Positions 1-8,118 of a DNA stretch of 64,000 nucleotides are shown here, piece by piece. Numbering within the stretch: position 1 is the first letter of the stretch; each line of letters starts with the position of its first letter. Made by a program: the position numbers and the translations under genes. This DNA comes from Bacillus sp. FJAT-49711 (GTDB lineage: Bacteria; Bacillota; Bacilli; Bacillales; Bacillaceae_C), in assembly GCF_018343715.1 (NCBI RefSeq), contig NZ_JAGYPL010000002.1, positions 62,001 through 126,000 on the forward strand. Direction: 5' to 3'. The notes beneath the pieces are model-generated. The model made no database searches, had not been told where the DNA came from, and saw only the letters and a list, made by a program, of their open reading frames with translations.

Positions 1-135
1 ATATCAGAAATAGGTACACAATACGTCGTATTAGTAGGATTTTTATCGTTAATTTTGAGTGTGGTATTTATTTTGATAAGGAATTACATGTATAGCAGTG
101 CGCGAAATAGTCGCTTAGACAAGAAATTAGTTTAG
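1..135 (+). CDS. C-terminal end of a membrane transporter (partial)
   Basis: The frame is open from base 1 and stops with TAG at 133-135, so only the last 44 codons are visible. The fragment holds one strongly hydrophobic segment (about fragment residues 8-27) and a short basic, polar tail. This looks like the final transmembrane helix and cytoplasmic tail of a major-facilitator-type transporter, but a different polytopic protein cannot be excluded. A strong terminator follows at 181. Confidence 0.5.
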   Translation: MSEIGTQYVVLVGFLSLILSVVFILIRNYMYSSARNSRLDKKLV

Positions 136-180
136 TGTTCTTTAAAATTAAAGAATCCAACTTTATAGGAAAATTTCCAC

Positions 181-214
181 CGCATGGATTGATAAATCTG
201 TGCGTTTTTTTATT
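181..214 (+). terminator. Intrinsic terminator of the upstream transporter
   Basis: The ten bases at 181-190 (CGCATGGATT) pair along their whole length with 195-204 (AATCTGTGCG), with two G-T wobbles and a GATA loop. Seven T residues follow directly. This is a textbook rho-independent terminator for the gene ending at 135. Confidence 0.85.
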
Positions 215-266
215 TCCAGTATTTTTACCATAGGAACAGAACAATTTTTAATATAAAAATTATATT

Positions 267-283
267 ATTGTATCATTTACAAT
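267..283. promoter_or_regulatory. Dyad upstream of the padR-type gene, possible operator
   Basis: ATTGTA, a 5-bp TCATT spacer and TACAAT form a perfect inverted repeat 42 bases before the PadR-family start codon. PadR regulators commonly bind AT-rich dyads at their own promoter, so autoregulation is plausible. The site does not exactly match the usual ATGT-N8-ACAT pattern. Confidence 0.4.
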
Positions 284-324
284 AGTGTGTGGCATACACT
301 ATAATGAAATTAGGAGTTGATCAT

Positions 325-687
325 ATGAAGGATGCTAGCGAACATATAGAAAAATTAATGCTGGAATTACGGAGAGGGACGATTACAATCGGTGTTCTCA
401 GTCAGTTATCGGAGCCTCAATACGGCTACTCACTCGTTAAGATGCTCGGAGATAAGGGCATACAGGTCGAACCGGGAACCCTTTATCCGCTTCTGAGGAG
501 ATTGGAGAAGCAAGGCTTATTGGTGAGCGAGTGGGATACAGATGAGGCCCGCCCAAGGAAATATTATTTATTAAGCGAAACGGGAAAAGAGGTTTTTAAA
601 CTTTTATGCATCGAATGGGAAGGTATTGTGAAAAGTTTAGACCACTTAATCAACCAAAAAGGGGATGATGGGGATGGAGTTGATTGA
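325..687 (+). CDS. PadR family transcriptional regulator
   Basis: This is a 120-residue protein with the PadR-type winged helix. Its core (about residues 17-75) contains the family pattern of a G-x-L-S start, the Y-G-Y-S-L stretch, and the wing motif E-P-G-T-L-Y-P-L-L-R-R-L-E. The frame is open upstream to a GTG at 289, but ATG 325 follows an AGGAG at 312-316 with 8-nt spacing and matches the usual family start. The stop overlaps the start region of the next gene, a HAAS-domain membrane protein. PadR/HAAS pairs are common in Firmicutes and generally form autoregulated two-gene operons. The effector is unknown. Confidence 0.88.
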   Translation: MKDASEHIEKLMLELRRGTITIGVLSQLSEPQYGYSLVKMLGDKGIQVEPGTLYPLLRRLEKQGLLVSEWDTDEARPRKYYLLSETGKEVFKLLCIEWEGIVKSLDHLINQKGDDGDGVD

Positions 688-1672
688 AAGGTATATTTAT
701 GCAGTTACCCGAAGGCTGCCGCAATCGCAGCGGGAGGATGTTGAAAAAGAACTTCGAGGCTTGATAGCAGATATGCTTGATGATCGTGTTGGAGAAGATG
801 AAGTAACGAAAGCGCATATCGAAGAAGTTTTGTTGGAATTGGGTGAACCTAGGAAATTGGCGAGGCAGTACGGAGGTAAAAATAAGTATATTATCGGGCC
901 CGTATTTTTTGATCCATATATGACGGTATTGAAAATATCCATAATCTCAATGGTTGCGGCCATGAGTGTTGTATTTGTCATTAAAGTGTATATGGATCCG
1001 GTTCATGTAATCGATCATTTTGTAAGTTTTATTGTGTCATTAGTGACGGTCGCCATTCCACAAGGAGTTGGCTGGGTTACACTAGTGTTTGGCTTTATAG
1101 AGTATTTTGGAGGCATCAATGAACAAAAACTTCAAAAAGCTTGGAAATTAGCTGACCTTCCACCTTTGCCAGATTCAAAAAGACAGATCAAACGTTTTGA
1201 ACCGATTGCTGGTATCGTGTTTTTAGTTTTGCTTTTCATGATGTTTTCAAGTAAATATTTTGGGATCTTTGCTTTAAAAGATGGTGAGTTATCTGCAGTA
1301 ATTCCATTTTTAAATAAAGAAACTATTTTAACATCCATGCCGGGGATCATTTTTATATTAGGATTGGGGATTTTAAAAGAAGCGTTAAAGCTCGTATATG
1401 AACGGTGGACGAAAAAATTTATGTTATATACGATTGTCATAAATGCGATTTCGTTGGCGGTAGTCCTATTAATGATTACCATGGCTTCATTTTGGAATCC
1501 AAACTTTATGCTGGAATTGTCGCAAGTCTATAATATATCGGTCGGCAATGAAACGTTCAAAACAATCGAAACTATTTGGAACATCTCGACTAGATTGTTT
1601 GTGATTTCTCTTATCATCGGTTTGGTGTGGGATATTGTAAGCGGAATTTTTAAGATGCGAAAATTGGCATAA
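674..1672 (+). CDS. HAAS-domain membrane protein, partner of the PadR regulator
   Basis: The N-terminal 75 residues form a helical, charged domain typical of HAAS/DUF1700-like proteins (E-R-Y-I-Y-A-V-T-R-R-L-P, then E-D-V-E-K-E-L-R). About six transmembrane helices follow. ATGs at 665, 668 and 674 are in frame; 674 is best spaced (9 nt) from the AAAAAGGGG at 656-664. The start overlaps the end of the PadR gene by 14 nt, so the two are translationally coupled. HAAS proteins are thought to be membrane sensors linked to their PadR partner. No enzymatic motif is seen, and the ligand is unknown. Confidence 0.78.
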   Translation: MELIERYIYAVTRRLPQSQREDVEKELRGLIADMLDDRVGEDEVTKAHIEEVLLELGEPRKLARQYGGKNKYIIGPVFFDPYMTVLKISIISMVAAMSVVFVIKVYMDPVHVIDHFVSFIVSLVTVAIPQGVGWVTLVFGFIEYFGGINEQKLQKAWKLADLPPLPDSKRQIKRFEPIAGIVFLVLLFMMFSSKYFGIFALKDGELSAVIPFLNKETILTSMPGIIFILGLGILKEALKLVYERWTKKFMLYTIVINAISLAVVLLMITMASFWNPNFMLELSQVYNISVGNETFKTIETIWNISTRLFVISLIIGLVWDIVSGIFKMRKLA

Positions 1673-1704
1673 GATCATATAAAAAACGTTTGCGTTTATT
1701 AGGT

Positions 1705-1765
1705 AGAGAACTTTCTAATAAGTATTTGCTGATTGCAAGTACCTCTTTAAAAGTTCTCTTTTTAT
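1705..1765 (+). terminator. Probable intrinsic terminator after the PadR/HAAS operon
   Basis: AGAGAACTTT at 1705-1714 is perfectly complementary to AAAGTTCTCT at 1750-1759, and TTTTTAT follows. The 35-nt loop is long, which lowers confidence, but position and T-tract fit the end of the operon. Confidence 0.6.
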
Positions 1766-1803
1766 ATTTCTTAAAATAGTTGGGTGAAAATGGTATTTAA
1801 ATG

Positions 1804-1832
1804 TTGGAAATTTCCAGTAAATTCGATAAAAT
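1804..1832 (+). promoter_or_regulatory. Candidate sigma-A promoter overlapped by a palindrome
   Basis: TTGGAA (1804-1809) and TAAAAT (1827-1832) are separated by 17 bp, upstream of the exported repeat protein. The -35 box is embedded in the perfect palindrome TGGAAATTTCCA (1805-1816), so a repressor site overlapping the promoter is possible. It is a motif match only. Confidence 0.45.
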
Positions 1833-1885
1833 GTAAAAAAAAGAGAGACAGAGTTCATTTACTATTGGAAAGGAGGTGAAAAGAG

Positions 1886-3628
1886 ATGAAGAGAACTTTT
1901 ATATTTCTTTTGGGATTCGCATTAATGATGTTGGCTTATTCACCTTCTATTCAAGCAAGCGAACATAATCAGGAAAAAACAAGGAACCTTTTTCGTGATT
2001 CCGGTGAAAAGCAGCGGATTCCAAATCTTAGCGATATTGATAATCTTGAAAGTATAGTCGTTATAGAAGAAGTACAGACACTTTTCATCTCAGATGATTT
2101 CAATGAAAAAGCTCAAAGGTCTAAGTCTGACTTAGTGAAATCAACTGATCAGGATGAAAGGGCTGATAAACAAATTTTCAATGTGCCAGTCGATTCTCAG
2201 CTGCCTGAAGAAATGGTTGAGCTGGAGGAGGAACCTGTTGAAGCAGAAGCTGAAAAACAATCTATCGAAGAATCTCCTGTAGATGATACGCGTTCTAAAA
2301 ACACATCACTCTTTGAACTTCAATTCGATGAAAGATCGCTTAAACCCTTAACAAATGACATAAAATTGTCGCTTTTGGGCAATAGCAAGGAAAAAGAGAA
2401 GGATACATCCCACCTGATTGATATTGAAATTGCCGATTCTGCTTTGCTAGGTTCTTTAAAAGTTAGTGTATTGGACAATAAAAAGAAAAAAACAGACACT
2501 GACAATCAGAACAAGAAGAGCTTGATTGCAGTGGAGCTGGATAATCAGATTTTAGGAAATGCAAAAGTTGATGTATTGGAAAAGCAGGATGACAATACAG
2601 ATACATATCGCTCGTTAAAAAGCAGCTTAGTGAAGGTTAATTTGGAAAACCCACTTATTGGGGAAGTGAAAGCGGGAGTAGCTAAGCATGATGGCTGCGA
2701 AGGAGAGAATCGCAGTAACTGTAAGGAAGAGCTTTTATCCATTGAGTTAAAAGAAACTGTAGTTGGAAATATCAAAGTGGATGTAATGAAAACCGACAGG
2801 AAAAAAACTGGCCTTCTTGATGTTGAGACAAAGGATACACCTATTCTTGGCGATGCAGATATTCACATAGGGGTAGACAAGCCAATTTTCACTGTTCTAA
2901 ATCCAAAGATATCGAAACAGCCTGTAAAAAATTCTCAAGAACCGATTGGCTCGGAACGTCCGGAGAATGAGGTAGTAATAGAAGAAAATCTGATTGAATC
3001 GCCAAGTGAGTCACCGAGTGAATCACCAAGTGAATCGGTGCAACCGGAACAGTCTGTCACAAATGAAAAGCAAAAGAATTTTGAAAATGGAGTTTCGTCG
3101 ATTGAAGAAACAGTTGAACCAGTAGCATCCATAGATTCAGATGTATATCCACCGAAGAATATCATCGATATGAACAAGATTGAACAGGATGGGGATTCTC
3201 CTGTTCTTGGTGAAGTTTCGAAAGAGGAAATTTCATCATACAAACCAGTTGATGATTCCTTTGGGATTGTCATTCAGAAATTACTGGATGCGGGAAACAA
3301 GCAAGTTTTAAATAATCCTATAAAGACAGATGTTGCTGCAGCCTCCTTAAATCCAGAAGAAAATAAGTTAAAGCTAAAAGGCAGCCTTTATGTATCAAAA
3401 GCTGTTATGCCGCTGTCTTTATTTTCCGGGCCGGGCATCTCAAGTTTATCCGGAAATTCCTTGACCAATACGGGCCTGGGAGACATGTTTGCTGGGAAAT
3501 TGGATGTAATAAGCTATATATCAAATCAAATGACGAATAAAGCTTTGTCTAAAGTAAAAATACTGCGGACTAAGTGGAACAAAGAGCCACCTGTGAATCC
3601 GCCGAAGCAAGCCTTCTTCTTACCATAA
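1886..3628 (+). CDS. Exported protein with repeated beta-strand modules, function unknown
   Basis: This 580-residue protein begins with a clear signal peptide (hydrophobic residues 5-20, likely cleavage after Q-A-S near residue 25). Residues about 60-135 are acidic. Residues about 140-335 consist of six degenerate modules of 27-36 residues, each starting with an alternating-hydrophobic strand (consensus L-[ILV]-x-[VI]-E-L), then L-G-x-x-K-V-D-V and a charged, Lys/Asp-rich linker. A short S-P-S-E tandem tract and a second acidic linker follow. The C-terminal 100 residues are mixed hydrophobic and end in a basic tail. There is a very strong site (AAAGGAGGTG) before ATG 1886. A Spo0E-like gene follows within 25 nt, so the two are probably one operon. 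The family was not recognised; an amyloid-like, spore-surface or biofilm role is only a guess. Confidence 0.75.
   Translation: MKRTFIFLLGFALMMLAYSPSIQASEHNQEKTRNLFRDSGEKQRIPNLSDIDNLESIVVIEEVQTLFISDDFNEKAQRSKSDLVKSTDQDERADKQIFNVPVDSQLPEEMVELEEEPVEAEAEKQSIEESPVDDTRSKNTSLFELQFDERSLKPLTNDIKLSLLGNSKEKEKDTSHLIDIEIADSALLGSLKVSVLDNKKKKTDTDNQNKKSLIAVELDNQILGNAKVDVLEKQDDNTDTYRSLKSSLVKVNLENPLIGEVKAGVAKHDGCEGENRSNCKEELLSIELKETVVGNIKVDVMKTDRKKTGLLDVETKDTPILGDADIHIGVDKPIFTVLNPKISKQPVKNSQEPIGSERPENEVVIEENLIESPSESPSESPSESVQPEQSVTNEKQKNFENGVSSIEETVEPVASIDSDVYPPKNIIDMNKIEQDGDSPVLGEVSKEEISSYKPVDDSFGIVIQKLLDAGNKQVLNNPIKTDVAAASLNPEENKLKLKGSLYVSKAVMPLSLFSGPGISSLSGNSLTNTGLGDMFAGKLDVISYISNQMTNKALSKVKILRTKWNKEPPVNPPKQAFFLP
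2305..2885 (+). repeat. Region encoding six degenerate 27-36-residue modules
   Basis: Within the exported protein, six modules share the pattern [hydrophobic]-x-[VI]-E-L...L-G-x-[LAVI]-K-V-[SD]-V-[LM]-(Lys/Asp-rich linker). DNA identity between modules is low, so this is an old internal duplication and not a recent tandem repeat. Confidence 0.65.
2996..3037 (+). repeat. 12-bp in-frame tandem repeat encoding S-P-S-E
   Basis: About 3.5 copies of a 12-bp unit (variants of GAATCACCAAGT) encode E-S-P-S repeats in a linker of the exported protein. Such a tract could change length by slippage in steps of four codons without breaking the frame. Confidence 0.75.
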
Positions 3629-3652
3629 AAAAATGAGGAGAAGGTGGAGCGA

Positions 3653-4006
3653 ATGCATAAAAAAAGAGCTGAAGCAGTATTTGAATTACCGTCTAGTGTA
3701 TGCAGCGAAGCGTTATCTAATCTAAAAACGACAATGATCCAAAATAAAGGCCTGCGAAGAAAAAAGGTAGGGCGTATTAATAAACAGGAAAGGTCATTCC
3801 TTCTTAAGTATAGAGTATACAGCGAAGTTCCAATCGCGGTAGGGGACAACATCAATAACATTGAGAGGATCCTGGAGTTGAAGATTATCAAAGTAAGACA
3901 GGAAATGGTCACTATCGGTTTGGCTAAAGGGTTAAATAATCCCGAAACACTCAATCTAAGCCAAAAGCTTGATGCATTATTGAATCAATATTCCCAATTA
4001 AAATGA
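3653..4006 (+). CDS. Spo0E-like aspartyl-phosphate phosphatase family protein with N-terminal extension
   Basis: The C-terminal 50 residues of this 117-residue protein match the two-helix Spo0E fold: I-E-R-I-L-E-L-K, then a loop with the K-G-L-N pattern, then L-S-Q-K-L-D-A-L-L-N-Q-Y. The family signature is S-Q-E-L-D; here it is S-Q-K-L-D with the catalytic-region Asp kept. Spo0E-type proteins dephosphorylate Spo0A~P and delay sporulation, or act on other regulators. Unusually, about 65 residues precede the domain, including a very basic patch (R-R-K-K-V-G-R). GTG 3644 is in frame, but ATG 3653 fits the AGGAG at 3636-3640 better. It is co-oriented and close behind the exported repeat protein, which suggests a shared transcript. 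Confidence 0.7.
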   Translation: MHKKRAEAVFELPSSVCSEALSNLKTTMIQNKGLRRKKVGRINKQERSFLLKYRVYSEVPIAVGDNINNIERILELKIIKVRQEMVTIGLAKGLNNPETLNLSQKLDALLNQYSQLK

Positions 4007-4105
4007 TTAGAGATTGTTTGTCATAGGTATTTTCAGCAAATGACAACCCCAATTGGAGGATTCTAAATTTCAAAGACGTAGTCCGTGGAAGATAGTGAGT
4101 GAGTT

Positions 4106-4142
4106 GCCTGGAAAATGGTACATGTATTTCCAGGCTTTGTTA
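4106..4142 (+). terminator. Intrinsic terminator after the Spo0E-like gene
   Basis: GCCTGGAAA (4106-4114) pairs with TTTCCAGGC (4127-4135), and a T-rich stretch follows. It closes the 1886-4006 operon and lies between convergent genes. Confidence 0.65.
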
Positions 4143-4191
4143 TGTTGTCTAATGAAAATCAAGACTCATTAAATTTTCCGTCTTTTCAAGA

Positions 4192-5901
4192 TTATGATTG
4201 TATAAACGGACGACTTTTTAAATGCACGGTATGCTCGTTTATAAAATGAGAGAATATTTCATAACGAACCCATCGAAGCGGGAACTTAAGAGCTAGTTCT
4301 TGCCCATTGTTATAAATGAAAATATGTTTTTTGTTGTACTCTACCTTTCTTATGTCGTGAAGGAAAATACTATTTTGCTTGGAGCCATCTAGCTTGATTA
4401 GCTGGTCTCCGATAATAGAAATTTTTCGTTTTTTATTTTGAATTATTTCGTATAGGCATAATCCTCCTCCGACTATGGTAAAGAATAGGGAAAACAGGAT
4501 AGAGCCATCGAATCCTGATACTAATTGTCTAAACCAATGGGCAATCAGAAGAGCTACAAAGAACCAAGCTCCCTTACTAAGTTTAGGAGAACTTTCAAAA
4601 TATACGCTGTTTCCATGCTCTAACTCTTCTTCTTTTCTTTTTTCGTAAAAATCTTGCTTATGCTTTTCAATGCTGGCAGACTCAAATTCAACAAAATCAG
4701 AGTACGTTCCGTCCCATAAATTTGCCGCATCATCCCCGGCTTCTAGCGCATAACCGCCAACCCAGCCGATATACTCTGTTTGAAGCTCTTTGAATTTCAT
4801 TAAATAAAAACGAATGGGCTGTCCATATTTGTTTTCTGATTCAATTTGATCAACGATTTGAATGTCTTCGGGATAATGAATAACATCATCACTTTCAGGA
4901 GTATTGGTGATGGTGTAAAAAAGTCTTGTTTTTGCTAAAAACGGTTGTTTCCCTTCCTTAATGGGATAAAGATGTTCCACATTTTTATCGACCAATTCCC
5001 AATACGTCATTTCAGCACTTTCTATATGCTCGGCGCATTCTAACAACAAGCTTTCTGGATAAGGAAGGCTTTTAGCGATACATACGAGCAATGCTTCCGT
5101 CTTAATTAATGGATCGTTGAAATGCAAGGCTTCATTAAGTTCTTCGGCAATGTCTTGTGAAAAGTAATATTTCATTAAATTAATGAAAAGCCTCATTTTA
5201 TTTCGAACGATTAAGTAGCTATCTTTCCAAGCGGTATACACGTATTTCGTGGAATAATCCGCATTAAATTTTAAGTATTCTTGTTTAACAGATTCATAAT
5301 CTGTAAGTAAAGTAGAGAGTACGATATCCTTTTTATAGACTTGCTCCATGCCAGATGTATTAAGAGAAAGGATTAAATCATAGATCATGTATTTATAATG
5401 GCTGGAATGAAGCTTGTCCAAAGTAGCGTCAAGAATTCCTTTTGTGAGCATCGGGTAGGAAGACAGCTCATTAATCGGAATATTGTATTCTTCGGTATCC
5501 ATTAACTGGACAATCTTATCTTCAAGAAAATAAAACACTTCTTCATCTTCAGTTAATAACAAAAATTCAATGGCACGTTCTTTCGCATGCACATCGAACC
5601 CATCAAAATGCTTGATAAGAACTTCAACGACTTCCGGCATTGGAAAATCACATACAAAATCGATGAGATAGAAAGAAGGATTATCCCAATGATCGACACG
5701 TTCAGGAAATGGAGAAGCAGCCGTTTTAATTAACTCTTTCAGCACATCCATTTGAACTTCTAAACCATCTTGTTGTTTGTACTCATACAGTTTTCCAAGG
5801 GCTTCGTAACGGGTTTGCGGGTTTGCATTTTTTACTTGCTTTACGATCTTTCTTAATGCTAGTTCAATCAAGCTGTCCACCCTGTCTTTCTTTTCTGACA
5901 T
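4192..5901 (-). CDS. HEAT-like repeat protein with C-terminal membrane hairpin, function unknown
   Basis: This 569-residue protein is rich in paired amphipathic helices over about residues 5-300, resembling HEAT/ARM-type repeats (for example A-K-E-R-A-I-E-F-L-L-L). A middle region (about 310-410) looks like a beta-rich SMI1/KNR4- or DUF-type domain with the G-W-V-G-G-Y-A-L-E-A-G-D-D-A stretch. Two hydrophobic helices (about 443-462 and 468-487) follow, then a cytoplasmic beta domain of about 75 residues that resembles a PH-like fold. The ATG lies shortly upstream of the next gene's promoter region. It stands alone, convergent with the Spo0E-like operon. No catalytic residues were recognised; a scaffold role is inferred. 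Confidence 0.65.
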   Translation of the reverse strand: MSEKKDRVDSLIELALRKIVKQVKNANPQTRYEALGKLYEYKQQDGLEVQMDVLKELIKTAASPFPERVDHWDNPSFYLIDFVCDFPMPEVVEVLIKHFDGFDVHAKERAIEFLLLTEDEEVFYFLEDKIVQLMDTEEYNIPINELSSYPMLTKGILDATLDKLHSSHYKYMIYDLILSLNTSGMEQVYKKDIVLSTLLTDYESVKQEYLKFNADYSTKYVYTAWKDSYLIVRNKMRLFINLMKYYFSQDIAEELNEALHFNDPLIKTEALLVCIAKSLPYPESLLLECAEHIESAEMTYWELVDKNVEHLYPIKEGKQPFLAKTRLFYTITNTPESDDVIHYPEDIQIVDQIESENKYGQPIRFYLMKFKELQTEYIGWVGGYALEAGDDAANLWDGTYSDFVEFESASIEKHKQDFYEKRKEEELEHGNSVYFESSPKLSKGAWFFVALLIAHWFRQLVSGFDGSILFSLFFTIVGGGLCLYEIIQNKKRKISIIGDQLIKLDGSKQNSIFLHDIRKVEYNKKHIFIYNNGQELALKFPLRWVRYEIFSHFINEHTVHLKSRPFIQS

Positions 5902-6032
5902 ATGTTCAATTCTATTATTTCACTTTTATATCGGTAGTCAATCACATATTTGAAGGAATCTGAATTCACTCTGAAAAAGGCTTTTTACAAGGAATAGAGA
6001 ATATGTATTTATGAGATTTTTGAGGAGAGGTC

Positions 6033-6518
6033 ATGATGGCAAAAGAAAATTATCATAGAGCATTTGGGGTGTACGGAATTTGCTGCAACGATGATCAATT
6101 GCTAGTCATCCATAAGGGAAGAGGCCCATATAAAAATAGATTTGATTTGCCGGGTGGTAGTCTGGAAAATGGTGAGAGTCTAGTAGAATGTGTTCAAAGA
6201 GAAGTTTTAGAAGAGACAGGTTTTGCTATAAAAGTGTTGGAAAGTGTTGGAGTTGCCGACTTCCTGCTGCCTTGGGATTGGAAAGGATTTACCCATGTTC
6301 ATCATATCGCCGTTTTTTACACAGTTTCGGTTGTAGGAGGATCACTTGTGCAGCCGGATCCATTTCCGGGACAAGATTCATTAGGGGCTTTATGGGTCTC
6401 GAAAAGTGATCTGAGTTTAGAAAATGCTTCTCCTCTAGTTATGAAGGCTGTACATTGGCTCAATACGAAAGAGCTTGGCATAGGTGTGGAGCGATATGAA
6501 AAGTGGAAAGTTCCGTGA
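6033..6518 (+). CDS. NUDIX hydrolase
   Basis: The protein has 161 residues. The Nudix box is at about residues 41-63: G-G-S-L-E-N-G-E-S, then R-E-V-L-E-E-T-G, with the R-E-x2-E-E metal-binding core intact. These enzymes hydrolyse nucleoside diphosphates linked to another moiety and often clean up damaged nucleotides; the substrate cannot be read from the sequence. ATGs at 6033 and 6036 both follow GAGGAGAGG. Its TGA overlaps a GTG that was the start of a now broken DinB gene. It opens the run of small enzymes extending to 13373. Confidence 0.88.
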   Translation: MMAKENYHRAFGVYGICCNDDQLLVIHKGRGPYKNRFDLPGGSLENGESLVECVQREVLEETGFAIKVLESVGVADFLLPWDWKGFTHVHHIAVFYTVSVVGGSLVQPDPFPGQDSLGALWVSKSDLSLENASPLVMKAVHWLNTKELGIGVERYEKWKVP

Positions 6519-6941
6519 GGATTGATGGTGTGAAAGATGCTGAACTGATAAAACAATACAACGAAATGCCGAAGAATTGGTAGAAGCTTTATCAGGTCTA
6601 AATGACAGTGATATGGATAAGAAAAGAGCAGAAGATAAATGGTAGATACGTGAAATGCCCACCATATTATTGAATGCGATTTATATTATTTTCAAATTGA
6701 CAGGTACACGTTGGCCGATACAGGAGTGAAGTTTACCTTTAATAAAAACATGGAGCATAGTAAAACTATTTTGAGAGAGTATATTGCTTATCTTTGCAGC
6801 AGTTTACGAAAATCGTTAGATAGAGTGCTCATTCATCAGGACGGAAAAGCGACGGTCCGGGATGCTTTAAAACATAATATTCATAATGCCAATCAATTTA
6901 AAGATCAAGTACTGGAGACGAGGAGAATACATCATTTATAG
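6515..6941 (+). pseudogene. Decayed DinB/YfiT-like family gene
   Basis: Reading across three frames restores a DinB-superfamily protein. It starts at GTG 6515 (overlapping the upstream NUDIX stop), runs to ...Q-Y-N-E-M, shifts frame near 6565, and continues with E-E-L-V-E-A-L-S-G-L to W at about 6642, where an in-frame TAG occurs (family: W-S-I-R-E). It shifts again near 6657 into H-H-I-I-E-C-D-L-Y-Y-F-Q, and reads on to 6941 through H-N-I-H-N-A-N-Q, the conserved C-terminal His helix. At least two frameshifts and one stop mean no full product. Intact proteins of this family are four-helix, metal-binding, S-transferase-like enzymes such as bacillithiol transferases. Confidence 0.78.
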
Positions 6942-6953
6942 GGGTGGAGAAAA

Positions 6954-7574
6954 GTGTTAACGTTCTATATTACAAGACACGGCGAAACAGAATGGAATGT
7001 GCAAAGTCGGATGCAAGGTTGGGGAGACTCGGAATTAACGAAAAATGGCATTCGAAATGCGAAGTTATTGGGCGAAAGGCTTAAAGATGTAGATTTCCAA
7101 GCGATCTATTCCAGCCCAAGTAAACGCACGCAATCGACGTCAGCGCTCATTCGTGGAAATCGAGATATCCCTATTCTTTTTGATGAAAATTTAAGAGAAA
7201 TTCATATGGGAGATTGGGAAGGGAAAACGAGAGTCTTTTTAGAGGAAAATGATGCTAGTAATTTTCATGCCTTTTGGAATACTCCTCATTTGTATGTGCC
7301 GACGAAAGGAGAGCAATTTATAGATTTACAGGAAAGAGTTTTAAAAGCAATCGACGGCATAAAGCAATCGAACGAGAGCGGGAACGTTCTGATTGTTACC
7401 CATACCGCTGTAATAAAAGTATTACTTGCCTATTTTAAAAAGCTTCCGATGGAGAATTTGTGGGATCCGCCATATATTCATGATACGAGTCTCACTATGA
7501 TTGAGTTTGATGGAAATGAAGTTAGAGTCATGATGGAAGGTGATGTATCGCATTGGGGAGAGTCAAATGAATAG
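6954..7574 (+). CDS. Histidine phosphatase family protein (phosphoglycerate-mutase-like)
   Basis: This 206-residue protein starts at GTG 6954 after GGGGTGGAG. It carries the R-H-G-E-T catalytic motif at about residues 8-12, an S-P-S-K-R-T-Q-S-T substrate-pocket motif near 55, the acid E-I-H-M-G-D-W-E-G near 82, and the second catalytic His in V-T-H-T-A near 149. The complete set marks an active member of the branch that includes CobC and PhoE-like phosphatases. The substrate is unknown. Its end overlaps the next NUDIX gene by 8 nt, indicating one transcript. Confidence 0.9.
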   Translation: MLTFYITRHGETEWNVQSRMQGWGDSELTKNGIRNAKLLGERLKDVDFQAIYSSPSKRTQSTSALIRGNRDIPILFDENLREIHMGDWEGKTRVFLEENDASNFHAFWNTPHLYVPTKGEQFIDLQERVLKAIDGIKQSNESGNVLIVTHTAVIKVLLAYFKKLPMENLWDPPYIHDTSLTMIEFDGNEVRVMMEGDVSHWGESNE

Positions 7575-8004
7575 GAGAGCGGTTGGAGCAGTTGTGTCCC
7601 ACGGTCCACAATTTTTGCTCGTGCATAAAGTAAAAATCAATGCAGGAGGAGTTAAGGAGGATATTCAGGGAGAATGGGATTTTGTAAAAGGTGGAGTAGA
7701 GAATCATGAGGATTTGAAAATAGCGATGATAAGAGAGCTGGAAGAAGAAACGGGCTCTTCAAGCTATGCTTTTATTAAACAATTTGTTGAAAAAATCTGC
7801 TTCGAATTTCCGACTGACTTGCGAGAAAAAATTGGATATGACCGTCAAGAGACAACGATGTTCCATCTTGAATTTGTAGGCAATCCAAGTTGTTTAAAGC
7901 CCTTGGACAATGAAATCGATGAAATAATATTTGTGGCAAAAGAAGATGTTTTGAAAAGATTAACTTATCTCGACACGAAAGAATTTTTTGAAAAGCATTT
8001 TTAG
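7567..8004 (+). CDS. NUDIX hydrolase
   Basis: This 145-residue protein has a Nudix box at about residues 43-65: G-G-V-E-N-H-E-D, then R-E-L-E-E-E-T-G. ATG 7567 is placed after GGGGAG at 7556-7561; an in-frame upstream ATG at 7540 lies deep in the preceding gene and lacks a site. It resembles the MutT/diadenosine-type branch (E-W-D-F-V-K-G-G). It overlaps the histidine phosphatase gene and is likely co-translated. The substrate is not predictable. Confidence 0.85.
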   Translation: MNRRAVGAVVSHGPQFLLVHKVKINAGGVKEDIQGEWDFVKGGVENHEDLKIAMIRELEEETGSSSYAFIKQFVEKICFEFPTDLREKIGYDRQETTMFHLEFVGNPSCLKPLDNEIDEIIFVAKEDVLKRLTYLDTKEFFEKHF

Positions 8005-8028
8005 TTGTACAAACGTAAGGAGAATAGA

Positions 8029-8061
8029 TGAAAAAGTTCTTAACTATCGACAGGAAATAGG
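8029..8061 (+). other. 10-codon mini-ORF with ribosome binding site, probable deletion remnant
   Basis: TAAGGAG is followed by ATG 8029 and an open frame of only ten codons (M-K-K-F-L-T-I-D-R-K) before TAG. A good translation signal on so short a frame, in a gap between two operon genes, suggests a gene start left after a deletion. A short leader peptide is possible but no downstream attenuator is seen. Confidence 0.3.
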
Positions 8062-8118
8062 CAGCCATTATTAAATACAACTATCTTATTATCGAGAGGA
8101 AAATGGGGTGATTTCAAC

